This document shows, one piece after another, positions 6,932-14,606 of a stretch of 64,000 bases of DNA. The stretch spans positions 124,001 through 188,000 of the forward strand of contig NZ_JBHLJR010000004.1 in assembly GCF_043677095.1 (NCBI RefSeq). The letters are read 5' to 3'. The position numbers and the translations under genes were made by a program. The stretch comes from Natronococcus roseus. Lineage in GTDB: Archaea; Halobacteriota; Halobacteria; Halobacteriales; Natrialbaceae. The notes beneath the pieces were generated by a model. It was not told the origin of the DNA. It did no database searches and worked only from the letters and a program-made list of their open reading frames with translations. Each line of letters opens with the position of its first letter. Positions within the stretch are counted from its first letter, which is position 1.

Positions 6932-8218
6932 ATGACCGACGAGCAGGACGACCGCCGATTCGCGACGAACAGCGTCCACGCCGGCCACGACCCCGACCCG
7001 ACGACGGGCGCGCGGGCGCCGCCGATCTACCAGACGACCTCCTACGAGTTCGAGGATACCGACCACGCCGCCGCCCTCTTCGGACTCGAGGAGTTCGGAA
7101 ACATCTACTCGCGGATCATGAACCCGACGAACGCGATGTTAGAGGAGCGCATCGCGACCCTCGAGGGCGGTGTCGGCGCCCTCGCCACCTCGTCGGGCAT
7201 GGCCGCGTTCGACCTCGCGACGTTCATCCTCGCGGACGTCGGCGACAACATCGTTTCCTCGTCGTCGCTGTACGGCGGCACCTACACCTACCTCACCCAC
7301 ACCGTCGCCAAGCGAGGGATCGAGACGACGTTCGTCGACACGCTCGACTACGACGCCTACGCCGAGGCGATCGACGACGACACCGCGTTCGTCCACCTCG
7401 AGACGATCGGCAACCCCGCGCTCGTCACCCCGGATATCGAACGCATTGCCGATATCGCCCACGACCACGACGTGCCGCTGTTCGTCGACAACACGTTCGC
7501 GACGCCCTATCTCTGCCGGCCGATCGAACACGGCGCCGACCTCGTCTGGAACTCGACGACGAAGTGGCTCCACGGGGCGGGCTCGACCGTCGGCGGCGTG
7601 CTCGTCGACGGCGGTACCTTCCCCTGGGACGAGGGCGACTACCCCGAACTCACCGAACCGAATCCGGCCTACCACGGGATCGACTTCTACGAGACGTTCG
7701 GCGAACAGGCCTTCGCCATCGCCGCCCGCACGCGGGGCCTGCGGGACCTCGGGAACCAGCAGTCGCCGTTCGACGCCTGGGTCACGCTGCAGAAACTCGA
7801 GTCCCTTCCACTCAGGATGGAGAAACACTGTGAGAACGCGATGGCCGTCGCGGAGTACCTCGAGGATCACCCCGACGTCGCCTGGGTCACCTATCCCGGC
7901 CTCGAGAGCCACGAGACCCACGAGCACGCCAGCGAGTATCTCGACGGCGGCTACGGCGGCATGATCACGTTCGGCCTCGAGGGCGGGTACGACGCCGCCG
8001 AGACCGTCTGTAACGAGGTCGACCTGACGAGCCTGCTGGCGAACGTCGGCGACGCGAAGACGCTGATCATCCACCCGGCGAGCACGACCCACCAGCAGCT
8101 CTCCGCGGAGGAGAAACTCGCCAGCGGCGTCACCGACGACCTCGTCCGGCTCTCGGTCGGCATCGAGGACCCCGAGGACGTGATCGCCGACCTGGATCGA
8201 GCGATCGGGTCGATCTGA
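6932..8218 (+). CDS. metY: O-acetylhomoserine aminocarboxypropyltransferase (sulfhydrylase)
   Basis: A pyridoxal-phosphate enzyme of the Cys/Met-metabolism family that forms homocysteine from O-acetylhomoserine and sulfide. The 428 residues include the cofactor lysine K211 in WNSTTKWLHG, the phosphate-binding SSGMAAFDL region (about 87-95) and FVDNTFATPYL (about 184-194). The lengthy mid-region with YHGIDFYETFGEQAF is typical of the MetY branch rather than cystathionine enzymes, which are shorter. The partner acetyltransferase gene metX is not adjacent. A strong TATA box lies upstream. Confidence 0.85.
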   Translation: MTDEQDDRRFATNSVHAGHDPDPTTGARAPPIYQTTSYEFEDTDHAAALFGLEEFGNIYSRIMNPTNAMLEERIATLEGGVGALATSSGMAAFDLATFILADVGDNIVSSSSLYGGTYTYLTHTVAKRGIETTFVDTLDYDAYAEAIDDDTAFVHLETIGNPALVTPDIERIADIAHDHDVPLFVDNTFATPYLCRPIEHGADLVWNSTTKWLHGAGSTVGGVLVDGGTFPWDEGDYPELTEPNPAYHGIDFYETFGEQAFAIAARTRGLRDLGNQQSPFDAWVTLQKLESLPLRMEKHCENAMAVAEYLEDHPDVAWVTYPGLESHETHEHASEYLDGGYGGMITFGLEGGYDAAETVCNEVDLTSLLANVGDAKTLIIHPASTTHQQLSAEEKLASGVTDDLVRLSVGIEDPEDVIADLDRAIGSI

Positions 8219-8249
8219 GCCCCTACCGGGGTGCGATCGAACGACGCAA

Positions 8250-8284
8250 TACTTATTCCCCCTCCTGAACAACCGTTCGGTCAG
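8250..8284 (+). promoter_or_regulatory. Promoter with possible TetR-type operator
   Basis: A TATA-like ACTTATTC (8250-8257) is followed by CTGAACAACCGTTCGGTCAG (8265-8284). This carries the same half-sites, CTGAAC and GGTCAG, as the site at 9283-9296, here separated by eight bases with an inner GAACaaccGTTC palindrome. A repressor bound here would sit between the TATA box and the transcription start. Confidence 0.4.
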
Positions 8285-8332
8285 ACGGTGTCGACCGACG
8301 ACGGAATCGGTCGGCGCCAGCGCGGAGAACCG

Positions 8333-8458
8333 ATGTCGATCGTACTTGATCCACAGAAACGTACTCACGTGATTGGAATCCTGGAACGAACTGTCGGCGG
8401 GGCCGATCTCATCCTCGAGAACCCCCTGCGAGGGAACCCACAGCGGGGACGGCCATGA
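8333..8458 (+). CDS. Possible small protein coupled to the isoprenoid-synthase-like gene
   Basis: A 41-codon frame starting ATG at 8333 (MSIVLDPQKRTHVIGILER) whose stop overlaps the next start as ATGA at 8455-8458. The position, downstream of a promoter-like site and coupled by a 4-base overlap, makes it a candidate, but it is short, I do not recognise it and it could be leader sequence. Confidence 0.25.
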   Translation: MSIVLDPQKRTHVIGILERTVGGADLILENPLRGNPQRGRP

Positions 8459-9216
8459 GACGGACGATCGCACGGCGACGAGCGGCGATCGAGGACGCGC
8501 TCCGGACCCACCTGCCCGAGGCGGCTGTGTTCGATCGCTCCCCCGAGGAACTGCTCGAGCTCGGTCGGCCGTGGATCCGCGGCCAGGTGTTTCTGGCGAT
8601 GGCCGACGGGCTCGGCGACGAGCGTCCGCTCGAGGAACTGGTGCCGATCGCCGCATCGCTGGAGCTCGTCTCGCTGCAGGTGCGTCTCCACCGCAGCGCC
8701 GCTGAGTACGGCCGACGGACCGGTCACAAGCCGACGGACGACGTTCTGCTCGGGGATCTCCTCGAGTCGAAGGCGTTCGCGCTGACGGCGAGGTTCGACG
8801 CCGAGCCGGCGCTCGTCGAACGCTGTCTCGAGACGCTGGCCGAGGCGACGCGAGCCGTCCAGGAGGGGGAAGCGTCGCTCGCGTCCGAGCCGCAGTCGGC
8901 GGTTCTCGAGACCGACGCGGTTCGCCGGATCGGTTCGCTGACGGGCTGTGCGGTCGAAATCGCGGCGCTCCTCGCCGACGTCGAACCGCGACGGGAGCTG
9001 GCACGACACGGCAACACGCTCGGGTACTGCGTCCGCTCTCGCCGGCCCGGAAACGGTGTTTCGACCGATCGACGGCACTGCCCGACGGATCGGTCGCAGT
9101 GGCTCGAGCCGATCGTCGAGCGCTGTCCGCCGGATTCGAAAGCGGCGGTTCGGACGCAGCTGTCGGCGGTTCTCGAGGCCGGTATCGATCGGGAGTCGGC
9201 CGATCCGATCGCGTAG
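8455..9216 (+). CDS. Degenerate polyprenyl-synthetase-like protein
   Basis: The 253-residue protein follows the helical plan of trans-isoprenyl diphosphate synthases: RPWIRGQVFLAMADGLG (about 38-54) resembles the GGKRLRP helix, and LLGDLLESKAFALTARF (about 100-116) resembles the GD-A-F-L helix. However, the segment that should hold the first DDxxD (LVSLQVRLHRSAAEYGRR, about 73-90) has HRSAAEY instead, and no second DDxxD is visible. Without these Mg-diphosphate ligands, catalysis is unlikely; a structural or regulatory role is possible. It lies between two operator-like sites and near a TetR gene. Confidence 0.6.
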   Translation: MRRTIARRRAAIEDALRTHLPEAAVFDRSPEELLELGRPWIRGQVFLAMADGLGDERPLEELVPIAASLELVSLQVRLHRSAAEYGRRTGHKPTDDVLLGDLLESKAFALTARFDAEPALVERCLETLAEATRAVQEGEASLASEPQSAVLETDAVRRIGSLTGCAVEIAALLADVEPRRELARHGNTLGYCVRSRRPGNGVSTDRRHCPTDRSQWLEPIVERCPPDSKAAVRTQLSAVLEAGIDRESADPIA

Positions 9217-9282
9217 GCTCCCGTTATCCGGGCGATTTCTGCGCTCGCAATCGAGCACGACCGACGCCGCCTGCCAGCCCTG

Positions 9283-9303
9283 ACTGAACGGTCAGTTTAT
9301 ATG
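9283..9303 (+). promoter_or_regulatory. TetR-type operator overlapping a TATA box
   Basis: ACTGA-acgg-TCAGT (9283-9296) is a perfect inverted repeat directly abutting a TATA-like TTTATAT (9297-9303), 27-30 bases before the ATG at 9330. The TetR gene 300 bases downstream is the obvious candidate regulator. Confidence 0.6.
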
Positions 9304-9329
9304 CGCGCGGCGCGAAGGACGAACGTTTC

Positions 9330-9578
9330 ATGAGCAACTCGAAGGCGAGTCTCTCGGACGACCTCAGGCGAGCACACGACGAGTCGACGTTCCACGTCTG
9401 GAGCGGTATCGGTGCGGCGATCGCCTCGCTGTTCGTGCCGCTGCTCGGTGCGCTTGCGGCCTACAGCGGGTACAACCTGGTTCGGATCATGGAGCGACGG
9501 TGGGTCGGCGTCATGATCGGCGTCCTCGGCGCCGTCAACTTCCTCATGTGGGTGGTCTGGCTGCTGTTTGTGTTCTGA
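9330..9578 (+). CDS. Small two-helix membrane protein
   Basis: The 82-residue protein has a short charged N-terminus (SDDLRRAHDESTFH) and two hydrophobic segments: about 24-47 (GIGAAIASLFVPLLGALAAY) and about 59-82, ending VVWLLFVF at the very C-terminus. I do not recognise a family. The promoter carries the inverted repeat described at 9283-9296, so it is probably under control of the neighbouring TetR regulator. Confidence 0.7.
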   Translation: MSNSKASLSDDLRRAHDESTFHVWSGIGAAIASLFVPLLGALAAYSGYNLVRIMERRWVGVMIGVLGAVNFLMWVVWLLFVF

Positions 9579-9620
9579 GAGGCGGCTCCGAGCGCGCCGT
9601 CGAATACGGCACGGTCCGTC

Positions 9621-10250
9621 TCACTCGGACTCGAGCAGCCAGCGGTCGATGCGGTCGTGGAGGGTCTCCTTGTTCCGCTCGATGAGCGCTCGGTCCTCCA
9701 GGGTGACGCCCCGTTCCATGATGCCGTAGATCGTCGAGAAGAGGAGTTCGGCCTCCCGTTCGGGGTCGACGTCGGCGAACCGATCCTCGTCGACGCCCCG
9801 GCGGATCGTCTCGGTCAGCGCCTCGAGGATGATCTCGTCCGAGCGCTCGATCTGTTCGTGGTAGGACTGGTTGTGAGGGGCCTGCGATCGAATCTCGAAG
9901 AACGCCCGCCGAAATCGGAGCGACTCGTCGTCCATCTCCGCGGGTAGTAATCGGTCGATCAGGGCCAGTAGCTGTTCGTGCGGGTCGTCGTAGGGGTCCT
10001 CGACGAGCGTCGCCTCGAGCCGCTCACAGAGGTGAGCGAAGAAGTCGTTGAGGATCTCCTCCTTGCTCTCGTAGTGGTAGTACAGCAGGGACTTGCTCTT
10101 CTCGAACTCGGCGGCGATCTCGGACATCGTCGTCGCGGGATACCCGTTGTTCGACAGCGCCCGGTACACTGCCTCCATGATCGCCGCGGTCGTCTCGTCG
10201 AGATCCTCGCCGAGCGTCGTCGGCCGTTCCTCGCCGGAGGTTCCGCCCAT
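9621..10250 (-). CDS. TetR/AcrR family transcriptional regulator
   Basis: The N-terminal helix-turn-helix (about 18-62) reads AIMEAVYRALSNNGYPATTM then SEIAAEFEKSKSLLYYHYES, with the LLYYHY signature of the recognition helix. The remaining 140 residues form an all-helical ligand and dimer domain. The 209-residue start at 10250 is preferred; an upstream in-frame ATG at 10274 overlaps the TATA-like GTATTTATG (10280-10272), which sits about 26 bases before 10250. Likely targets are the palindromes at 9283-9296 and perhaps 8265-8284. No clear copy of that site was found at its own promoter. Confidence 0.88.
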   Translation of the reverse strand: MGGTSGEERPTTLGEDLDETTAAIMEAVYRALSNNGYPATTMSEIAAEFEKSKSLLYYHYESKEEILNDFFAHLCERLEATLVEDPYDDPHEQLLALIDRLLPAEMDDESLRFRRAFFEIRSQAPHNQSYHEQIERSDEIILEALTETIRRGVDEDRFADVDPEREAELLFSTIYGIMERGVTLEDRALIERNKETLHDRIDRWLLESE

Positions 10251-10408
10251 AGCGAACGATAGTCCATGGCCCATAAATACTTCAGGATCGCCCGAACCGC
10301 TTCCGGGATGTTACGGCGGTTCAGCGCCGTCTCGCCGGTATCAGATCGTCGTGACTCTCAGGAGAGAGACGACAATTGTTAACACCGGTGTAGCGCAAAC
10401 TCCAGTCT

Positions 10409-11407
10409 ATGTCGGACGCCGCCGCGGTGCTCACCCGGCTGCGGTCGGCCTCGTCGCTTACCGTGGTCTGTCACGACGATCCGGATCCGGACTCGCTGGC
10501 GTCGGCGATCGCCCTCGAGTCGCTCGCTCGAGCCCGCGGCGTCGACACCGTCGACATCCTGTACGGTGGGACGATCGTCCACCAGCAGAACCGCGCGTTC
10601 GTCGAACTGTTCGACGTCACCCCACAGCGCTACAGCGACGCGAAACTCGAGGCGAACGACCTCGTCGCGTTCGTCGACCACTCCGTTCCCGGGGATCACA
10701 ACACGGTCCCGCCGGAGGAGACGGTCGACATCGTGATCGATCACCACCCCACGGACGGCCCGATCGCGGCCGACACCGTCGACCTTCGCGAGTCCTACGG
10801 GGCGACGGCGACGATCCTCGCGGAGTACTTCCGGGAGTCGGCCACCGAACTCACGCCGCGGATCGCCTCCGCGCTGCTGTTCGGAATCCACCGGGAACGG
10901 CTCGATTTCTACCGCCAGCCGACCGACCGGGAGTACGCGGTCGCCAACTACCTCCACGAGCGGGCAGATCCGAGCCGGCTCCGCGAGCTGTACGGCGTGT
11001 CCTTTCTCCCCGACAGCGTCGATGCGTTCGGCGACGTGATTCACAACCGGGTTCGGTGGGGTTCCTGTCTGGCCTCCTGTATCGGCCGACTGGAGAACAG
11101 AGTCGCCCTGGCCCAGGGGGCCGACTTCCTCCTGAACATCGACGGCGTCGACACCGTTCTCGTCTGCGGAATCATCCGCGAGGAGATCCACCTGAGCGGA
11201 CGGACGAACAGACCGGATCTCGATCTCGGCGAAACGCTCATCGAACTGTTCGGCGACCGAGGGAACGTCGGCGGCCACGACGACATGGCAGGGGGGCAGC
11301 TTCCGCTCACCCCCGTCGCGGGAACGGCCGAGGAGGAGGCGGTGCTCGTCGACCGAGTTCGAGACCGGATCGGCCGCGAGTTTCTCGAGGCGGTCTCGAA
11401 CGCGTAA
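10409..11407 (+). CDS. DHH/DHHA1 family phosphoesterase
   Basis: The protein (332 residues) belongs to the RecJ/NrnA-like DHH superfamily, which hydrolyses nano-RNA, pAp or cyclic dinucleotides. Metal-binding motifs visible are CHDDPDPDSLASA (about 21-33), VDHSVPGDH (about 89-97) and the signature DHH in VIDHHPTDG (about 111-119). The C-terminal DHHA1 domain ends in GNVGGHDDMAGGQLP, the G-G-H motif that binds substrate. Substrate cannot be told from sequence alone. It is divergent from the TetR gene. Confidence 0.85.
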   Translation: MSDAAAVLTRLRSASSLTVVCHDDPDPDSLASAIALESLARARGVDTVDILYGGTIVHQQNRAFVELFDVTPQRYSDAKLEANDLVAFVDHSVPGDHNTVPPEETVDIVIDHHPTDGPIAADTVDLRESYGATATILAEYFRESATELTPRIASALLFGIHRERLDFYRQPTDREYAVANYLHERADPSRLRELYGVSFLPDSVDAFGDVIHNRVRWGSCLASCIGRLENRVALAQGADFLLNIDGVDTVLVCGIIREEIHLSGRTNRPDLDLGETLIELFGDRGNVGGHDDMAGGQLPLTPVAGTAEEEAVLVDRVRDRIGREFLEAVSNA

Positions 11408-11537
11408 TCGGGAGCTACGATCGCCGGCCTCGGTCGAAACCACTGCTTACAGCCGCTCCAGGCGCAGTCTCGGATCACCTCTCCGGATCCTGTCACCAGC
11501 CCTCGGGGTTAAGGTATCGGACGTTCACTGCTCGGAC

Positions 11538-11927
11538 ATGGCAACGGGGCTCCTCAACGCGGAGATCGCGGACCAGATCGAAACGACCTGCAGAACGGCG
11601 ATCGGCGACAGTCTTCGCTCGGTCACCTACTTCACGCGGGACGACTACGAGCAGCTGTACCTCCGGGAGGATCTCGAGCGCGACGCCGACCTCTCGACGT
11701 TCATCGGTCACGAGTGGCGCGGATTCAAGACGGCCCAGACGGCCTACCAACAGTCCGAGCTCGGCGATTACAACTACACGATCCGCGTGTTCGACAACGG
11801 CTTTCTGATTCGGGTCACGAGCGACAGGGAGGGCGTGTTCGTCACCACCGACGGGCTCACGATCAAGGACTTCGAGGAAGTCGCGACCGCGGTGGAGGCG
11901 GTTCTCAGCGATCGCGCGATCCAGTAG
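11538..11927 (+). CDS. Conserved haloarchaeal hypothetical protein
   Basis: The protein has 129 residues with no signal peptide or membrane segment. It starts ATG at 11538 with MATGLLNAEIADQIETTCRT and contains the aromatic-rich FIGHEWRGFKTAQTAYQQSE region followed by a beta-rich segment NYTIRVFDNGFLIRVTSD. I have seen proteins of this type in haloarchaea only as uncharacterised. Its 3' end overlaps a possible convergent small gene by 23 bases. Confidence 0.75.
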   Translation: MATGLLNAEIADQIETTCRTAIGDSLRSVTYFTRDDYEQLYLREDLERDADLSTFIGHEWRGFKTAQTAYQQSELGDYNYTIRVFDNGFLIRVTSDREGVFVTTDGLTIKDFEEVATAVEAVLSDRAIQ

Positions 11928-12081
11928 GGTCAGGTTCGGACTCGTCGGCCCGCGTCGGATCCGTGGGCTCGTCGCCGACGGATCGATCGAGACCGATCGG
12001 CAGTCCGAGGCCGTCGCGCTCGTCGAGACCGAGCAGCCGAGCGAACCGTCGTCGATCCGCGGCGTGTCTATCGAGACTCAT
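11905..12081 (-). CDS. Possible small hypothetical protein
   Basis: A 58-codon frame on the minus strand from ATG at 12081: MSLDRHAADRRRFARLLGLD and onward, with an acidic C-terminus. The length is short but the composition fits a haloarchaeal protein, and an AT-containing ATTACTA lies about 30 bases upstream of the start. It converges on and slightly overlaps the 11538-11927 gene. Function unknown. Confidence 0.45.
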   Translation of the reverse strand: MSLDRHAADRRRFARLLGLDERDGLGLPIGLDRSVGDEPTDPTRADESEPDPTGSRDR

Positions 12082-12216
12082 GCCGAGCTACGACGAGCGA
12101 GTCGGGGATAGTAATGCGGGCCGTTTTCCGGGAAACGCCGGACTTCGTCGCGAAACGGCTCATCGAACCCGCGAGAAACGCAACATCCTTTCGACTCAGG
12201 CTCGTTCACGAGGATA

Positions 12217-12747
12217 ATGAGCGAACTTCCCCAGCCCGTCGAGCGCGAACTCGAGGGCCACGACGCCTTCGACGCGCTCGAGGACGGCTACGAGCTGACG
12301 ACGACGGTGTTCGAGACGACGGTAGACGCGACGGACGCGGACGGAAAACGGGACGGCCGCTTTCGGGTGACCGTCCACCTGCCGACGCTCGACGCCGCGG
12401 TCGGCGACGAGACTGTCGCGCCCGTCGTCGAGGACGGCTGGTTCGAGACCCTCGAGCGCCGCCTCAAGGACACCTTCACCGTCGCCCGGACGAGCACCCA
12501 CGAGGAGCCGACCGTCGAGCGCGACGGCGAGACCGTACGGGTTACGCTCGAGTTCGTCGCCTGGGACGCCCGCGAGGGCGTCGAGGACGCCAAGGCGCTG
12601 ATCGAGTACGTCGAGGGTACCTACGCCCAGGGGCTGATCCCCGGCTACGTCTACCGCGGGCCCGCAGCGACGCTGCTCGAGAGCGCCCAGAGTCGCGGCC
12701 AGGAGGCAGCCGAGGGAGACGGTGAGAGCGGCGGAATGCCGATGTGA
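12217..12747 (+). CDS. Conserved haloarchaeal hypothetical protein (DUF5813-like)
   Basis: The protein is acidic, with 176 residues and no membrane segment. The body alternates strands (FRVTVHLPTLDAAV; VRVTLEFVAWDAREGVEDAK) and ends in a low-complexity tail GEGD/GESGGMPM. I associate the pattern with the uncharacterised haloarchaeal DUF5813 family, from memory. It starts at the ATG at 12217, soon after an AT-rich patch, and is convergent with the Lrp-like gene downstream. Confidence 0.75.
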   Translation: MSELPQPVERELEGHDAFDALEDGYELTTTVFETTVDATDADGKRDGRFRVTVHLPTLDAAVGDETVAPVVEDGWFETLERRLKDTFTVARTSTHEEPTVERDGETVRVTLEFVAWDAREGVEDAKALIEYVEGTYAQGLIPGYVYRGPAATLLESAQSRGQEAAEGDGESGGMPM

Positions 12748-12774
12748 ACTCGAGTCACCGGACGGGATCGACGC

Positions 12775-13005
12775 TCAGTCCATCGCGATGTACGTCTGGG
12801 TGTCCTCGACGCCGTTGATCCCCTGGATCTCGGTCGCCGCGATCTTCTTGACCGCGGCGGGGGTGTCGACGGCCGCCTTCGCGATGATGTCGACGTCGCC
12901 GGCGACGATGTGTGCCGCCTCGACGCCGTCGATCGATTCGACGCTCTCTCTGAGTCGGTCCGCCTCGCCCGTGTTCGCCTTGATCATAACGTACGCTGTA
13001 ACCAT
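12775..13005 (-). CDS. Stand-alone Lrp/AsnC ligand-binding (RAM) domain protein
   Basis: The 76-residue protein is only the alpha-beta RAM domain of Lrp regulators: MVTAYVMIKANTGEADRLRE, then AAHIVAGDVDIIAK and ending QTYIAMD. There is no DNA-binding domain. Its ATG overlaps the TGA of the upstream trkA gene (TGATG at 13007-13003), so the two are translationally coupled. Such proteins form rings that sense amino acids; here the coupling to TrkA suggests a role in potassium or transport control. Confidence 0.85.
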   Translation of the reverse strand: MVTAYVMIKANTGEADRLRESVESIDGVEAAHIVAGDVDIIAKAAVDTPAAVKKIAATEIQGINGVEDTQTYIAMD

Positions 13006-13706
13006 CAGTTGACACCTCCAGCGCCCGCGTTCGCCGCCGCGCGAGTCGCCGACTCGCCGACGATCAGCTGTCTGACCTGACTCAACACCTCGTAGTCCGC
13101 CAGCACGACGATCCGGTCCCCGGTCTCGAGCGACTCGTCCTCGGAGGGGATCTCGAGTGGATGGTCGCGCTTGCCGAACGCGATGACGGTCGCGTCGGCC
13201 GGCAACTCGAGTTCGCTGATCGAGTAGCCGTTGATCGGCGCCTCGTCGGTGAACGTGAGTTCGACGATCTGGAGGTTCTGTGCGATGTCGGCGATCGCGC
13301 GGATCGTCCCCCCGAGCAGGGCGTTTTTCGCGCCGATCGCGCCCAGCCGCTCGGGGTAGATGATCTCGTCGACCTCCTCGGCGTACTTGCGGTAGATCCC
13401 CTCGCGGTAGGCCTCGTCGATGCGCATGACCGTCCGGCAGCCGTGGTGTTTGGCGATCATACAGGCGGTGAAGTTGACGTTCATGTCGCCGGTTAGCGCA
13501 CCCAGCGCGTCGGCCTCGGCGAGGCCGGCCTCCTCGAGGATCGTCTCCTGGGACCCGTCGCCTTCCACGACGGTGAACTCCTGGTTTCGGGCGCGCCGTA
13601 CCTTCGACTCCTCGCGCTCGATGACGGTCACATCGTGTCCCTCCTCGCGTAAGACACGCGCTGTGCGCAGGCCGACTCGTCCGGCGCCGATGATCACGAA
13701 CCGCAT
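13005..13706 (-). CDS. trkA: TrkA-type potassium channel/transport regulatory subunit
   Basis: A cytoplasmic RCK protein that gates Trk/Ktr potassium transporters in response to nucleotides. The N-terminal Rossmann fold starts MRFVIIGAGRVGLRTARVL (GxGxxG at 7-12) and has the acidic ribose ligand at the end of strand 2 (VIERE). The RCK-C domain occupies about 150-222. ATG at 13706 is chosen because the GxGxxG fold begins right there; upstream sequence in frame is not protein-like. Only one RCK-N and one RCK-C are present. No TrkH-type pore gene is adjacent. The stop overlaps the next start. Confidence 0.88.
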   Translation of the reverse strand: MRFVIIGAGRVGLRTARVLREEGHDVTVIEREESKVRRARNQEFTVVEGDGSQETILEEAGLAEADALGALTGDMNVNFTACMIAKHHGCRTVMRIDEAYREGIYRKYAEEVDEIIYPERLGAIGAKNALLGGTIRAIADIAQNLQIVELTFTDEAPINGYSISELELPADATVIAFGKRDHPLEIPSEDESLETGDRIVVLADYEVLSQVRQLIVGESATRAAANAGAGGVN

Positions 13707-13818
13707 GAACGGAGGGTACGCCCGCCCCCGCCAATAAGCTTGCCCTGGTGACCCATACCATTCGTTCGGATGCCGACAAAAGGCTTTAGTCGTGCCACGA
13801 TGTACCACACCAGCGAGA

Positions 13819-14049
13819 ATGGTTCACGCCTTCATCATGGTGAAGACGGCCGCCGGAAAGTCCGAGGGGCTGCTCGAGTCGATCAGGGGACTCGGGTCGG
13901 TCGCCGAGGCCCACATCGTCGCGGGCAACTACGACATCATCGTCGAGGTCGACACCGAGGAGGTGTACGACATTCTCAAGGCCGTCTCGACCGACATCCA
14001 GGGACTCGAGGGCGTGACCGACACGAAGACGTACATCGCGATGGACTGA
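13819..14049 (+). CDS. Stand-alone Lrp/AsnC ligand-binding (RAM) domain protein
   Basis: A second 76-residue RAM-only protein, similar throughout to the one at 12775-13005 (AEAHIVAGNYDIIVEVDTEE; ending DTKTYIAMD). It is transcribed divergently from trkA, so the two paralogues flank the transport regulator. ATG at 13819 is preferred over an upstream in-frame ATG at 13792 because the homology with the paralogue begins at MVHAFIMVKT. A TATA-like stretch (GGCTTTAG) lies at about 13782-13789. Confidence 0.85.
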   Translation: MVHAFIMVKTAAGKSEGLLESIRGLGSVAEAHIVAGNYDIIVEVDTEEVYDILKAVSTDIQGLEGVTDTKTYIAMD

Positions 14050-14228
14050 CGTCTCTTGTATCGCGTGCCGAACGAAAGCCCGCCCCGTTCCGGTTCGCGA
14101 GCGCGCCGAGATCGGAGCGGTATCTGACTACCGGTGACGCGTTCGCTCGAGCGACTCCCCGTCCGTTCTCGCTCGAGCCTGCGCTCTGAGGCCTCGACGT
14201 TTTGCGGTGGAGTGGAGTACGGGTCGGC

Positions 14229-14600
14229 ATGGCAGACGACCAGCCGGAGCATCCCGACGATCCGCCCGAAATCGAGTGGCCCGGAGAGACGGATCCGGAC
14301 GACGACCTCGGCCCCGCATCCGAGAACCTCGACTCCGAATCCGACGACGACTTCCAGCTGATCGGAATGGCAAACCCCGGAACGCCCGTCTTTCACAGCG
14401 CCGAATCGGGCCTGCTGTACCACGGCGACGTGAACGAGGACGGCGGGATCACGCCGCGACCCGACGACGAGGTCGACATCCAATTCGGGGATGAGGGGAC
14501 GCTATCGGAGGCGATCAACGACCTCGGCGAGCGCCTCGGCTGGGACTCGCTGACCGACTATGGCCGCGATCATCAGGACGACGACCCACCCCGGGACTGA
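14229..14600 (+). CDS. Acidic hypothetical protein
   Basis: The protein has 123 residues, very rich in Asp and Glu and without Cys, membrane segments or signal peptide. The middle part FQLIGMANPGTPVFHSAESG then LLYHGDVNEDGG looks like the structured core. I do not recognise the family. ATG at 14229 is preferred to upstream GTG/ATG codons because the typical haloarchaeal start MADDQPEHPDD begins there. It converges on the dehydrogenase E1-alpha gene with only six bases between stops. Confidence 0.7.
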   Translation: MADDQPEHPDDPPEIEWPGETDPDDDLGPASENLDSESDDDFQLIGMANPGTPVFHSAESGLLYHGDVNEDGGITPRPDDEVDIQFGDEGTLSEAINDLGERLGWDSLTDYGRDHQDDDPPRD

Positions 14601-14606
14601 GCCGCA

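Noticed and set aside
7139..9004. Minus-strand frame of 621 codons opposite the sulfhydrylase and synthase-like genes
   Set aside because: Arg/Pro-rich low-complexity sequence with no motif, opposite two convincing genes.
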